NCBI RefSeq assembly: GCF_000422905.1 | Contig: NZ_AUGY01000010.1 | Location: 98,157-162,156 of the forward strand | Direction: 5' to 3' | DNA: 64,000 nucleotides | Source of the DNA: Paenibacillus alginolyticus DSM 5050 = NBRC 15375 | GTDB taxonomy: Bacteria > Bacillota > Bacilli > Paenibacillales > NBRC-103111 | In this document: in pieces, positions 26,029 to 33,482 of the stretch | How the letters are laid out: each line of letters begins with the position of its first letter | Position numbering within the stretch: position 1 is the stretch's first letter | Translations under genes and position numbers: made by a program | The notes under the pieces: generated by a model | The model's database searches: none | The model's input: the letters and a program-made list of their open reading frames with translations, nothing else | Told to the model about the DNA's origin: nothing

Positions 26029-26736
26029 GTGAGCGAGCAAAAGTTATCGATTCTGGCCATTGGTGGCCATGTGGGTGATGCCGAATTAACCGCAGGAGGC
26101 GTATTGGCAAGTCACTTTTTGAAGGGGGACCGCATTGCGACTCTAGCGCTGACAGCAGGAGAACGCGGCGTTCCGGCAGGTCAAGATATGGCCGAATATC
26201 GCGTACAGAAAGTGAATGAAGCGAAAACCTTTGCCGAGATGCTTGGCGGAGAAGCGTTCGTATTCGACGACATTCCAGATGGCGAGCTGCAGGATAACCA
26301 AGAAATGCGTTTTCGAGTAGCAGACGTCATTCGTCAAGTTCGTCCGAACGTCATTATTACGCATTGGAAGAACAGCATGCACAAGGACCATATGACAACA
26401 CATCGCATCGTCAATGACGCCCGCTTTTTTGCCGCCTTGCCGACGTTTGAGCGGGAGCTTCCTGCCCATTTTGCACAGAGATTGTATTATGCAGAGAACT
26501 GGGAGGATGCGGTAGACTACCGTCCGTATGTGTATGTCGACTATGATCAGGAAGCCTTTGATCTATGGGTGAAGGCCGTCTCCACGCACTGGTTCGTAAC
26601 CGGCAGCAAGTCGTTCAAGTATTTGGAATACTACAAGCATTTGATGAGAGTCCGCGGCCTTGAAGCCAGAAAAGAATATGCACAAACCTTCATGATTCCA
26701 GAAGAAAATATGCGTGTGCTCAAAACTGAATTATAA
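26029..26736 (+). CDS. PIG-L/LmbE-like family protein with altered active-site motif
   Basis: 235 residues. The family contains zinc-dependent N-acetyl-glucosamine-type deacetylases (MshB, BshB). Seen: IGGHVGDAELTAGG where the canonical motif is AHPDDAE: the zinc-binding His and second Asp and the Glu are kept, but the first Asp (catalytic base in MshB) is Gly. The second metal motif HWKNSMHKDHMTTH is present. GTG start directly follows the TGA of the GNAT gene, with AGAAGGGAG upstream. Either it uses another base or has lost deacetylation. Position beside a GNAT and MurQ suggests an amino-sugar ligand. Last gene before a terminator. Confidence 0.85.
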   Translation: MSEQKLSILAIGGHVGDAELTAGGVLASHFLKGDRIATLALTAGERGVPAGQDMAEYRVQKVNEAKTFAEMLGGEAFVFDDIPDGELQDNQEMRFRVADVIRQVRPNVIITHWKNSMHKDHMTTHRIVNDARFFAALPTFERELPAHFAQRLYYAENWEDAVDYRPYVYVDYDQEAFDLWVKAVSTHWFVTGSKSFKYLEYYKHLMRVRGLEARKEYAQTFMIPEENMRVLKTEL

Positions 26737-26747
26737 CAAATAAAACC

Positions 26748-26798
26748 AACCTCTACACGCGGCTATTCATTCATGAATGGCCTCGTTAGAGGTTTTCT
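26748..26798 (+). terminator. Rho-independent terminator of the murQ operon
   Basis: AACCTCTA pairs with TAGAGGTT outside an inner stem GGC-ATTCAT/ATGAAT-GCC, followed by TTCTT. The stretch 26800-27021 after it holds no gene that I can support; it presumably contains the promoter of the next gene. Confidence 0.8.
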
Positions 26799-27021
26799 TA
26801 ACAATACGTTTGGGTAGAAGCGAGTATGACCTTCGATTTTGCAGTTTGCTGCCATGCACAAGGGAGATTTAGATGGATAATCACTCGGATAGGTGATGAT
26901 TTTTGTACAGATGAGCAACAGATCTTAAGCGAAACGTACTTAGCATCAACCATAATTAACACGCTCGTCAAGGACGGCAGCATCTGTTTTCTTTTTATCA
27001 AACAAAATGTGGGAGGCAGCT

Positions 27022-28161
27022 ATGATCAGAAACGGTATCGATTGCATTGGGGAGTACACTCATATATTCAAAGGGAAACGATTGGGACTCATTACGGCCC
27101 CTACCGGCTTAAACAATGACTTCGTATCCACCATTCAAATTTTGCATGAGAATTTCAATCTTACAGCCTTGTTTTCACCGGAGCACGGTGTTCGTGGAGA
27201 TCAAGCAGCAGGTGCCCTGGTAGAAACGTATCTGGACCCGATCACACAGGTGCCGGTGCATAGCTTGTACCGTAAGGATTCCAAGCGCCTGAGCCAGGAA
27301 ATGCTTGATGAGGTTGATATGGTCGTCTATGATATTCAGGACATAGGTGCAAGATACTACACTTTTATTTATACGATGCTATATGCTTTGGAAGATTGTG
27401 CGAAAGCAGGCAAGCCGTTTGTCATTTTGGACCGGATCAATCCACTGGATGGAGTGACGGTAGAAGGTAACATTTTAAAGCAGGACTATCAATCTTTTGT
27501 TGGCAATTACCCACTTTGTGTGCGTTACGGTCTGACTGCCGGTGAGGTGGCCACCATGGCTAACGATCAAATGAACTGGCAATGTGATCTCCATGTAATT
27601 CGTGCCAACGGCTGGGAGCGGAAGATGCAATTCGCTGATACCGGTCGACATTGGGTGATGCCTTCTTTGGGGATTCCTCGGTTTGAAACAGCATTGTTGT
27701 ATCCAGGCACCTGTATATTTGAAGGTACTAACCTGTCTGAAGGCAGAGGAACCACAATTCCTTTTGAAATAGTTGGAGCTCCGTTTATCAACGCTCAACA
27801 ACTGGCGGACGATATGAACAGCAAGAAAATGCCTGGGGTCGTTTTCCGTCCGGTTTATTTTAAACCGACCTTTTCCAAATTTCAGGGGGAGTCTTGCAGC
27901 GGTGTGCAGCTTCATGTGCTGGATACCCGAGCGATTCGTCCTTTGGAGACAGCGATTACATTGATGTATACCATTAAGCGTAACTATGAACAATTTTCGT
28001 TCCTTCCACCGCTGAAAGAGGGATCCAGGCCTTTTATTGATTTATTGTGCGGGGATAAGGTGTATCGTGAAGATCCATTAGATGTTTCGGTGCTGTTGGA
28101 GCAATTTCGGGACGAAAGTCGGGAATTTGCACACATGAAACAGCAGTATCATCTGTATTAA
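27022..28161 (+). CDS. DUF1343 protein, NamZ-like exo-beta-N-acetylmuramidase (GH171)
   Basis: 379 residues. NamZ of Bacillus subtilis (YbbC) releases MurNAc from the non-reducing end of peptidoglycan fragments. Seen: GLITAPTGLNNDF, LTALFSPEHGVRGDQAAG (the SPEHG signature), VYDIQDIGARYYTFIYTM, FVILDRINPLDG, GLTAGEVATMAN and LYPGTCIFEGTNLSEGRGT, all conserved in the family. ATG 27022 is chosen with GGGAGG five bases upstream. Unlike the secreted Bacillus enzyme there is no signal peptide, so it should act in the cytoplasm on imported saccharides. Separated from the murQ operon by a terminator. Confidence 0.9.
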   Translation: MIRNGIDCIGEYTHIFKGKRLGLITAPTGLNNDFVSTIQILHENFNLTALFSPEHGVRGDQAAGALVETYLDPITQVPVHSLYRKDSKRLSQEMLDEVDMVVYDIQDIGARYYTFIYTMLYALEDCAKAGKPFVILDRINPLDGVTVEGNILKQDYQSFVGNYPLCVRYGLTAGEVATMANDQMNWQCDLHVIRANGWERKMQFADTGRHWVMPSLGIPRFETALLYPGTCIFEGTNLSEGRGTTIPFEIVGAPFINAQQLADDMNSKKMPGVVFRPVYFKPTFSKFQGESCSGVQLHVLDTRAIRPLETAITLMYTIKRNYEQFSFLPPLKEGSRPFIDLLCGDKVYREDPLDVSVLLEQFRDESREFAHMKQQYHLY

Positions 28162-28223
28162 GGCGTTTAGAGCGACTAATGAATTACTTACGAGCAGTTG
28201 ATCTTGTGGAAAAAAACAGAAGT

Positions 28224-28262
28224 AGCATGTTCCCTCAACGAAATCGGAACATGCTCTTTTGG
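28224..28262 (+). terminator. Rho-independent terminator after the NamZ-like gene
   Basis: AGCATGTTCC pairs with GGAACATGCT, followed by CTTTT. Confidence 0.85.
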
Positions 28263-28306
28263 CTGTTGATTAAAGAACGCACAAACTTGAAAAGGAGTCG
28301 TTGTAT

Positions 28307-28369
28307 TTGAATAAACGAGATACAGCAAGGAAAAAAGGTGCAATTTACTACTTTAAAAAGAAAGCGTAG
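28307..28369 (+). CDS. Possible 20-residue basic peptide
   Basis: TTG 28307 (AAAAGGAG nine bases upstream) opens a frame encoding MNKRDTARKKGAIYYFKKKA, strongly basic, stop TAG. Function not recognised. It is supported only by the ribosome binding site and could be chance; it lies between a terminator and the promoter of the LacI-family gene. Confidence 0.3.
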   Translation: MNKRDTARKKGAIYYFKKKA

Positions 28370-28412
28370 ACATTTATATTGACATGAAAGATATTCCAGC
28401 CTTATAATTCAG

Positions 28413-28424
28413 TTAATCGATTAA
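28413..28424 (+). promoter_or_regulatory. LacI-type operator in front of the regulator gene
   Basis: Palindrome TTAATCGATTAA with central CG, about 20 bases before the TTG start. The same sequence lies at 29562-29573 before rpiB, so the regulator likely controls itself and the operon. Confidence 0.7.
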
Positions 28425-28445
28425 ATAAGGAGGTGAAACGGCTAA

Positions 28446-29456
28446 TTGAAGAGGTCGACACTCAAAGAGGTAGCTAAGCTAGCTGGCGTATCTACGGCTA
28501 CCGTATCCAATGCACTAAATGAAACGAAATACGTTAGTGAAGAAGTCAAAGACAAGATTAATAAGGCAATTGAAGAGCTGAATTATCAGCCTAATATTGT
28601 AGCCAAGAGCCTGCGCGTACAGGAATCTCGCATCATTGGTGTGCTAATCTCGGATGTAGCCAATCCATTCTTCTCTATTGTTGTAAGAGGAATCGAAGAA
28701 GAATTATCCAAAAGCAACTATAGCATTCTACTTTGCAACACGGATTCTTCTGTGGAGAAAGAGCGAAAGTATCTTGAAGTGATGATCGGCAAAAGGGTAG
28801 ATGGTTTGGTTGTCTCCTCCGCTGGTAACTCAGGCGATTATTTCCGATCCCTGGATAAGACGGGTGTTCCCATTGTATTCCTGAACAGGTGCCCGGAATT
28901 CATGAATTCCGATGTGATTATGACGAATAATATTCAGGGGGCTTATTCTGCCACCGAACATCTGATTCGGCATGGTTACGGTAAAATCGCAATTATTACT
29001 GGGCCTTCTTCCATTAGTACAGGCAAAGACAGGTTGATCGGCTATAAGAGAGCGCTTGAGGATTACGGTGTTGCTTTATCGGACACGCTTGTGAAAGAGG
29101 GACTGTTCACTATCCAGAGCGGTTACGACAAGATGAAAGAACTGATGGAGCAGGATTCGAAGCCGGATGCCGTGTTTGTTTCCAACAATTCGATGACACT
29201 AGGGGCGTATAAATACTTAAAGGAAGCGGGAATTCGTATACCCGACCAGATCGCGGTTCTCGGATATGACGACCCCGATTGGGCAGATATCGTGGATCCG
29301 CCGATAACGACGGTTAGGCAGCCAGCCTATCAATTGGGTGTACACGCGGCGAACTTAATGCTCGTTAGAATAAATGAAAAGCAAGTGAAGCGTGAAATTA
29401 TGTATATGGATACAACATTGATTATCCGACGCTCCTGTGGCTGTACGGGTGAATAA
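28446..29456 (+). CDS. LacI-family transcriptional regulator (RbsR/CcpA-like)
   Basis: 336 residues. Seen: helix-turn-helix LKEVAKLAGVSTATVSNALN, hinge NYQPNIVAKSLRVQES, effector domain with IIGVLISDVANPFFSIVVRG, KRVDGLVVSSAGN and VLGYDDPDWADIVDPPITTV. TTG start with AAGGAGGTGAAAC upstream. Located ahead of rpiB-ribokinase and a sugar importer; shared TTAATCGATTAA operators make it the likely repressor of that unit, with ribose or a related pentose as possible effector. Confidence 0.93.
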   Translation: MKRSTLKEVAKLAGVSTATVSNALNETKYVSEEVKDKINKAIEELNYQPNIVAKSLRVQESRIIGVLISDVANPFFSIVVRGIEEELSKSNYSILLCNTDSSVEKERKYLEVMIGKRVDGLVVSSAGNSGDYFRSLDKTGVPIVFLNRCPEFMNSDVIMTNNIQGAYSATEHLIRHGYGKIAIITGPSSISTGKDRLIGYKRALEDYGVALSDTLVKEGLFTIQSGYDKMKELMEQDSKPDAVFVSNNSMTLGAYKYLKEAGIRIPDQIAVLGYDDPDWADIVDPPITTVRQPAYQLGVHAANLMLVRINEKQVKREIMYMDTTLIIRRSCGCTGE

Positions 29457-29464
29457 GACCAATA

Positions 29465-29550
29465 GGGTTTTCGACCAGAAGAGAAAAGCTCTTAAGAGCA
29501 GCTGTCGTAAACCCGATAAGTGGACTCATCGGCTCATTTTCAATTTTTTT
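29465..29550 (+). terminator. Structured 3' region, probable terminator of the LacI gene
   Basis: GGGTTT-CGAC pairs with GTCG-AAACCC and encloses AGCTCTTAAGAGCA; a second stem CCGAT-AG/CT-ATCGG follows and is succeeded by TTTT and a T-run at 29544-29550. Confidence 0.5.
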
Positions 29551-29561
29551 AAAGCGGTTAT

Positions 29562-29573
29562 TTAATCGATTAA
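29562..29573 (+). promoter_or_regulatory. LacI-type operator of the rpiB operon
   Basis: TTAATCGATTAA, identical in its core to 28413-28424. About 170 bases before rpiB; no clear -35/-10 pair was identified between them. Confidence 0.7.
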
Positions 29574-29740
29574 CCAAAAAAATGCTCATAATTAAGCTTA
29601 AAAGTAAATTTTTACTGAAGCCGGAAACCACGCGACAAATCATCCTTACTTTTACCGTAACTTGTACGCAATGTATCAGATTCCGCGAAGTGATCGCATC
29701 CTATTTTTAAAAAAATAAAAACATCTTGGAGGAAACGAAC

Positions 29741-30214
29741 ATGAAAATAGCAGTTGGAGGAGACCATGCAGGCTTTCCATTAAAGGAGACTGTTGTAAAC
29801 GCTTTAAAAGCTTTGGGGCACGAGGTGATGGATTATGGATCGTATGATAGTAATCCTGTCGATTTCCCTGATATTACCCGAACGGTATGCGCAGCAGTGC
29901 TCTCGGGTGAAGCAGAACGAGCCATAATGGTATGCGGAACAGGTGTGGGAGCGTGCATCGCAGCGAATAAAATACCGGGTATTCGCGCATCCGTTTGCCA
30001 CGACATCTATTCCGCACATCAGTGTGTGGAACACGATGACGTCAATGTTATGTGTGTTGGCGCACAAATTATCGGTCCAGTAATCGTAGTGGAACTGCTC
30101 GAAAGCTTCTTGAAAGCGGAATTCAGTACCGCAGAGGAGTTCCGCAGAAGAGTTGAAAAACTGCACGAGATGGAGCGCCAGTACACGCCGCAGAATCCAG
30201 CGGTTTCCGAGTAA
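29741..30214 (+). CDS. rpiB: Ribose-5-phosphate isomerase B (RpiB/LacAB family)
   Basis: 157 residues. Interconverts ribose-5-phosphate and ribulose-5-phosphate; relatives act on allose-6-phosphate or galactose-6-phosphate. Seen: KIAVGGDHAGFPLKETV at the N-terminus, VDFPDITRTV, MVCGTGVGACIAANKIPG with the catalytic Cys region (CGTGVG), and HDDVNVMCVGAQIIG. ATG 29741 with TTGGAGGAAAC upstream. First gene of the unit with a ribokinase-like kinase and a CUT1 importer; together they fit pentose catabolism. Confidence 0.92.
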   Translation: MKIAVGGDHAGFPLKETVVNALKALGHEVMDYGSYDSNPVDFPDITRTVCAAVLSGEAERAIMVCGTGVGACIAANKIPGIRASVCHDIYSAHQCVEHDDVNVMCVGAQIIGPVIVVELLESFLKAEFSTAEEFRRRVEKLHEMERQYTPQNPAVSE

Positions 30215-30240
30215 AAATGCTGAATTCACAGGAGGTTACA

Positions 30241-31194
30241 ATGGCGCAACCAGCAAGAATTGTTGTTGTCGGAAGTTTGAATATGGATTTGGTCGTCGTA
30301 GCGCCTCGGATAGCTCTTGAAGGAGAGACGATTCTAGGCGGGCAGTTTTCTACCATGCCTGGCGGTAAAGGCGCCAATCAAGCGGTGGCCGCCAGCCGGC
30401 TTGGCGCAAAGGTGCACATGGTTGGCTGTGTTGGTGACGATGGGTTTGGTCAAGAACTGCTCGCCCATTTAAACCAAGAGAACATTGATACAGAATATGT
30501 TTCAACGCTAGCTGGCATATCGAGCGGAGTGGCCATGATTACGGTGAATGAATCCGGAGAAAATAGCATCGTTGTCTCCTCAGGAGCCAATGCCCGAATG
30601 ACACCTGATCATGTTCGACGAGCGGAGTCGGTCATATGCTCCTCGGATCTGCTCTTGATTCAATTGGAAATTCCAATGGAGACCGTAGAAGAAGCCGTTT
30701 CAATTGCGAACCGCCATCAGGTTCCGGTAATACTCAATCCTGCTCCTGCGAACCAGCTATCGGAAGCACTTCTGAAGCAAGTGGATATCCTGACTCCGAA
30801 TGAAACGGAAGGCAAGCTTATCATTACCGGTCAGGCCGACGGGGATGCCAGCGTGGAAGAAATCATTTCGACGCTTATCAATAAGGGCGTAAAACGTGTC
30901 GTTATGACCCTTGGCGGCGATGGGGCTGCTTACTCCGAGAAGGGAACCATTCAACATTTGAAAGCGCATCAAATGGAAGTCGTGGATACCACAGGGGCTG
31001 GCGATTCCTTTAATGCAGGGCTTGGCGTCTACCTCGCCGAAGGCGGTTCACTTGAAGAAGCGGTACAATTTGCTCAAAAAGCAGCAGCATTGTCAGTTGC
31101 AAAGCTGGGCGCTCAACCAGCGATGCCAAGCAGAATCGAAGTGGAACACTTTCACAATAAACGATCCAATGGAGGAGAAGTTTATGAATCATAA
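30241..31194 (+). CDS. rbsK: Ribokinase (PfkB family)
   Basis: 317 residues. Phosphorylates ribose at O5 with ATP. Seen: VVVGSLNMDLVVVAP, the PfkB signature 1 stretch MPGGKGANQAVAASRLG, ILNPAPANQL, LTPNETEG, VVMTLGGDGAAYS, and signature 2 VDTTGAGDSFNAGLGVYLAE with the catalytic Asp. ATG 30241 with CAGGAGG upstream. Overlaps the next gene by 11 bases. Assignment as ribokinase is good by motif, though close PfkB relatives phosphorylate other sugars. Confidence 0.9.
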   Translation: MAQPARIVVVGSLNMDLVVVAPRIALEGETILGGQFSTMPGGKGANQAVAASRLGAKVHMVGCVGDDGFGQELLAHLNQENIDTEYVSTLAGISSGVAMITVNESGENSIVVSSGANARMTPDHVRRAESVICSSDLLLIQLEIPMETVEEAVSIANRHQVPVILNPAPANQLSEALLKQVDILTPNETEGKLIITGQADGDASVEEIISTLINKGVKRVVMTLGGDGAAYSEKGTIQHLKAHQMEVVDTTGAGDSFNAGLGVYLAEGGSLEEAVQFAQKAAALSVAKLGAQPAMPSRIEVEHFHNKRSNGGEVYES

Positions 31195-32506
31195 AACAAT
31201 TATTCATTCTATCATGTCCATCATGTTGGTTTTGGGAGTATCTGCTTGCAGTACGAAAGAAACGAATAATGGGGCAACGACTACGACGCCGACCGCTGCA
31301 ACTGCACCTGCTGCAGCTGAGAAAGTTGACCTTCGCGTAGCATGGTGGGGAGGTCAAGCCCGTCATGACAAGATGAATAAACTATTCGATCTGTTTGAAC
31401 AAAAACATCCGAACATCAAGGTTTCGCGTGAATTTACAACAGAGAATCAATATGCAGAGAAATTCACGACGCAAGCGGCGGGAGGCAATGCGCCTGATGT
31501 TATACAAACAAGCAGCTTCTTCCAGTTCGATTTTGTGACCCGAAATATGATGCTTGATTTGACCCCGTTTGTTTCATCAGGAGCCGTGAATACGAAGGAT
31601 TTCGATCCCATCGATGTAGGCGGCGGTAAAGTTAACGACAAGCTGTATGCGATTAGCCTTGGACATAATATTACTGGTGTTCTCTATAATACAGCCATGT
31701 TCAAAAAAGCGGGCTTAGAGCTGCCCAAAAATAATTGGTCATGGGACGACTATGTCGCAGCAGCAAAAACTGTCCAAAAATCATTAGGTAATGATGCGTG
31801 GGCTACTGAGGACGAAGGTGGCGTTTATCGGGTGTTAGAGTTATTCGCCCAACAAAGAGGCAAATCGGTGTTCAAAGAAAAGGGGCTTGGCATCGAGAAA
31901 CAGGATTTGACGGACTGGTTCACCTTTTGGGATAAAATGCGGAAAGACGGCTTAACGCCGCCTCCAGCGATTCAAGCTGAACAAGGCGATAAAACGCAGG
32001 AACAGTCGATGCTCGCGCGTGGCAAGGTGGCCATGATCAGTAAAAGCTCCAATCAGCTGAAAATCTATCAAGGCAGCGCCAAAGACGAGCTTGGCATCGT
32101 AAGTTATCCGATGGATCCGAAAGGCGATAAAAAGATTCCGCTGATCGTAGCATCGCTCGGAATTACTGCGAAAACCAAACATCCAAAGGAATCAGCTATG
32201 CTCATCGATTTCGTCGCTAATGATCCAGAAGCGGCTCAAATTTTTCTAGGTGAGCATGGCCCGCAAGCTTCCAAGAAAATGCAAGAAGTGATAAAACCGT
32301 TACTCGGCGCTCCAGAAGGCAAGGAATACGCATTTGTAAATGAAATGCTGCCTTCCACGAAACCATATCCAACAATGCCGGGCGGTAGCACATCCGTACA
32401 GAAGCTGCTGCTTTCCAATAATGAAGCGATCGCATTCGGTAAAAAAACGATTCCGCAGGCAGTAGACGAATTTTTTGCACAAGCGAATCAAATTCTGAAC
32501 CGATAA
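31184..32506 (+). CDS. CUT1 sugar ABC transporter substrate-binding lipoprotein
   Basis: 440 residues from ATG 31184, with GGAGGAGAAG upstream; longer in-frame openings lie inside the ribokinase gene and are rejected. Seen: lipobox VSAC, Cys22; a Thr/Ala-rich linker; VDLRVAWWGGQARHDKMNKL, GGNAPDVIQTSSFFQFDF, and LYAISLGHNITGVLYNTAMF, typical of SBP_bac_1. Translationally coupled to the ribokinase gene. Ligand probably a pentose-containing compound given its neighbours. Ribose itself is normally imported by CUT2 RbsABC, so this is unusual. A hairpin follows the gene. Confidence 0.92.
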   Translation: MNHKTIIHSIMSIMLVLGVSACSTKETNNGATTTTPTAATAPAAAEKVDLRVAWWGGQARHDKMNKLFDLFEQKHPNIKVSREFTTENQYAEKFTTQAAGGNAPDVIQTSSFFQFDFVTRNMMLDLTPFVSSGAVNTKDFDPIDVGGGKVNDKLYAISLGHNITGVLYNTAMFKKAGLELPKNNWSWDDYVAAAKTVQKSLGNDAWATEDEGGVYRVLELFAQQRGKSVFKEKGLGIEKQDLTDWFTFWDKMRKDGLTPPPAIQAEQGDKTQEQSMLARGKVAMISKSSNQLKIYQGSAKDELGIVSYPMDPKGDKKIPLIVASLGITAKTKHPKESAMLIDFVANDPEAAQIFLGEHGPQASKKMQEVIKPLLGAPEGKEYAFVNEMLPSTKPYPTMPGGSTSVQKLLLSNNEAIAFGKKTIPQAVDEFFAQANQILNR

Positions 32507-32521
32507 GTCATTTACTAAGGG

Positions 32522-32553
32522 CAAGGGCTCAAGAAGCAAATCTGGAGCCCTTG
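32522..32553 (+). terminator. Intra-operon hairpin after the binding-protein gene
   Basis: CAAGGGCTC pairs exactly with GAGCCCTTG across a 14-base loop; no T-run. Same placement as the hairpins at 10078, 23132, 38788 and 54612. Confidence 0.65.
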
Positions 32554-32601
32554 TTCACACAGAGGAGTTCATGTCATGTCGACATTATTGAACCGCAAAC
32601 G

Positions 32602-33471
32602 ATGTTATGGATCATCCCATACCTTTTCCTAACGCCCTGGCTGATTGGTCTGTTGTTGTTCAGCACCATTCCGATTCTCAGTTCATTGTACCTCTCCTTT
32701 ACGAATTATAATTTTGTGAACAGTCCTAACTGGATTGGATTAAAAAACTACGTTGCCATGTTCACCTCGGATCCTCAATACTTGCAAGCAATGAAGGTTA
32801 CGTTTACATACGTTCTCATTGCTGTTCCACTTGAGTTAGCTTTTGCTCTCTTTCTGGCGCTGATGTTAAACAAAGGGATTCGGGGGCTAGGCATTTACCG
32901 TGCCATTTATTATGTGCCATCGTTAATTGGCGGAAGCGTGGCCATTGCAATATTATGGCAGCAGGTGTTTGGAGAGCACGGCATTGTTAATCAAGTGCTT
33001 GGAACTATCGGAATCGATATGCCGAGTTGGGTGGGGACTCCGGACTATGCGATTTGGTCGATTATTTTGCTGAAGGTTTGGCAGTTTGGTTCGCCGATGG
33101 TCATCTTCCTAGCCGGACTCAAGCAAATCCCGCAGGATTACTACGAAGCATCATCACTGGACGGTGCTGGCAGATGGAAGCAATTTCTTCATGTCACCCT
33201 GCCGATTCTGTCACCGATTGTTTTGTTTAACGCGATCATGCAGATTATCAGTTCGTTTCAGGCTTTCACACCTGCTTATATTATCAGTAACGGTACAGGT
33301 GGACCTGTGAATTCTACCCTATTTTATACGCTGTATTTGTACCAGAACGGTTTTGGTAACTTTCAGATGGGCTATGCTTCTGCTATGGCCTGGGTACTGC
33401 TCATTGTCATTGCTTGCTTTACAGGGTTGGTTTTTTTGACATCAAAAAAATGGGTTCATTATGGAGATTAG
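32602..33471 (+). CDS. CUT1 sugar ABC transporter permease (MalF/UgpA-like), start uncertain
   Basis: 289 residues from ATG 32602. Seen: LWIIPYLFLTPWLIGLLLFS, NSPNWIGLKNYVAMF, and the EAA loop YYEASSLDGAGRWKQFLHVT. ATG 32602 has no ribosome binding site. The good site GAGGAG (32561-32570) leads to ATG 32576, whose frame gives MSTLLNRKR and is then out of phase; adding one A in the CGCAAACG run would join it as MSTLLNRKTMLW, the expected N-terminus. So the gene may carry a one-base deletion, or the sequence an error. A TTG at 32551 lies inside a hairpin and is unlikely. Confidence 0.85.
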   Translation: MLWIIPYLFLTPWLIGLLLFSTIPILSSLYLSFTNYNFVNSPNWIGLKNYVAMFTSDPQYLQAMKVTFTYVLIAVPLELAFALFLALMLNKGIRGLGIYRAIYYVPSLIGGSVAIAILWQQVFGEHGIVNQVLGTIGIDMPSWVGTPDYAIWSIILLKVWQFGSPMVIFLAGLKQIPQDYYEASSLDGAGRWKQFLHVTLPILSPIVLFNAIMQIISSFQAFTPAYIISNGTGGPVNSTLFYTLYLYQNGFGNFQMGYASAMAWVLLIVIACFTGLVFLTSKKWVHYGD

Positions 33472-33482
33472 GGGGTGAGGGG

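Noticed and set aside
26826..27119. 97-codon plus-strand open frame before the NamZ-like gene
   Set aside because: Overlaps the NamZ-like start in another frame, no ribosome binding site, no recognisable protein pattern.
27475..27993. Long open frame on the minus strand
   Set aside because: It is fully antisense to the NamZ-like gene, has no ribosome binding site and no recognisable motifs.
29741..30214. Galactose-6-phosphate isomerase subunit (LacA/LacB)
   Set aside because: Same fold family, but only one subunit is present and the partner is a ribokinase-like gene, so RpiB is the better name.
31013..31183. N-terminal extension of the sugar-binding lipoprotein
   Set aside because: Lies inside the ribokinase gene in another frame; the signal peptide and ribosome binding site place the start at 31184.
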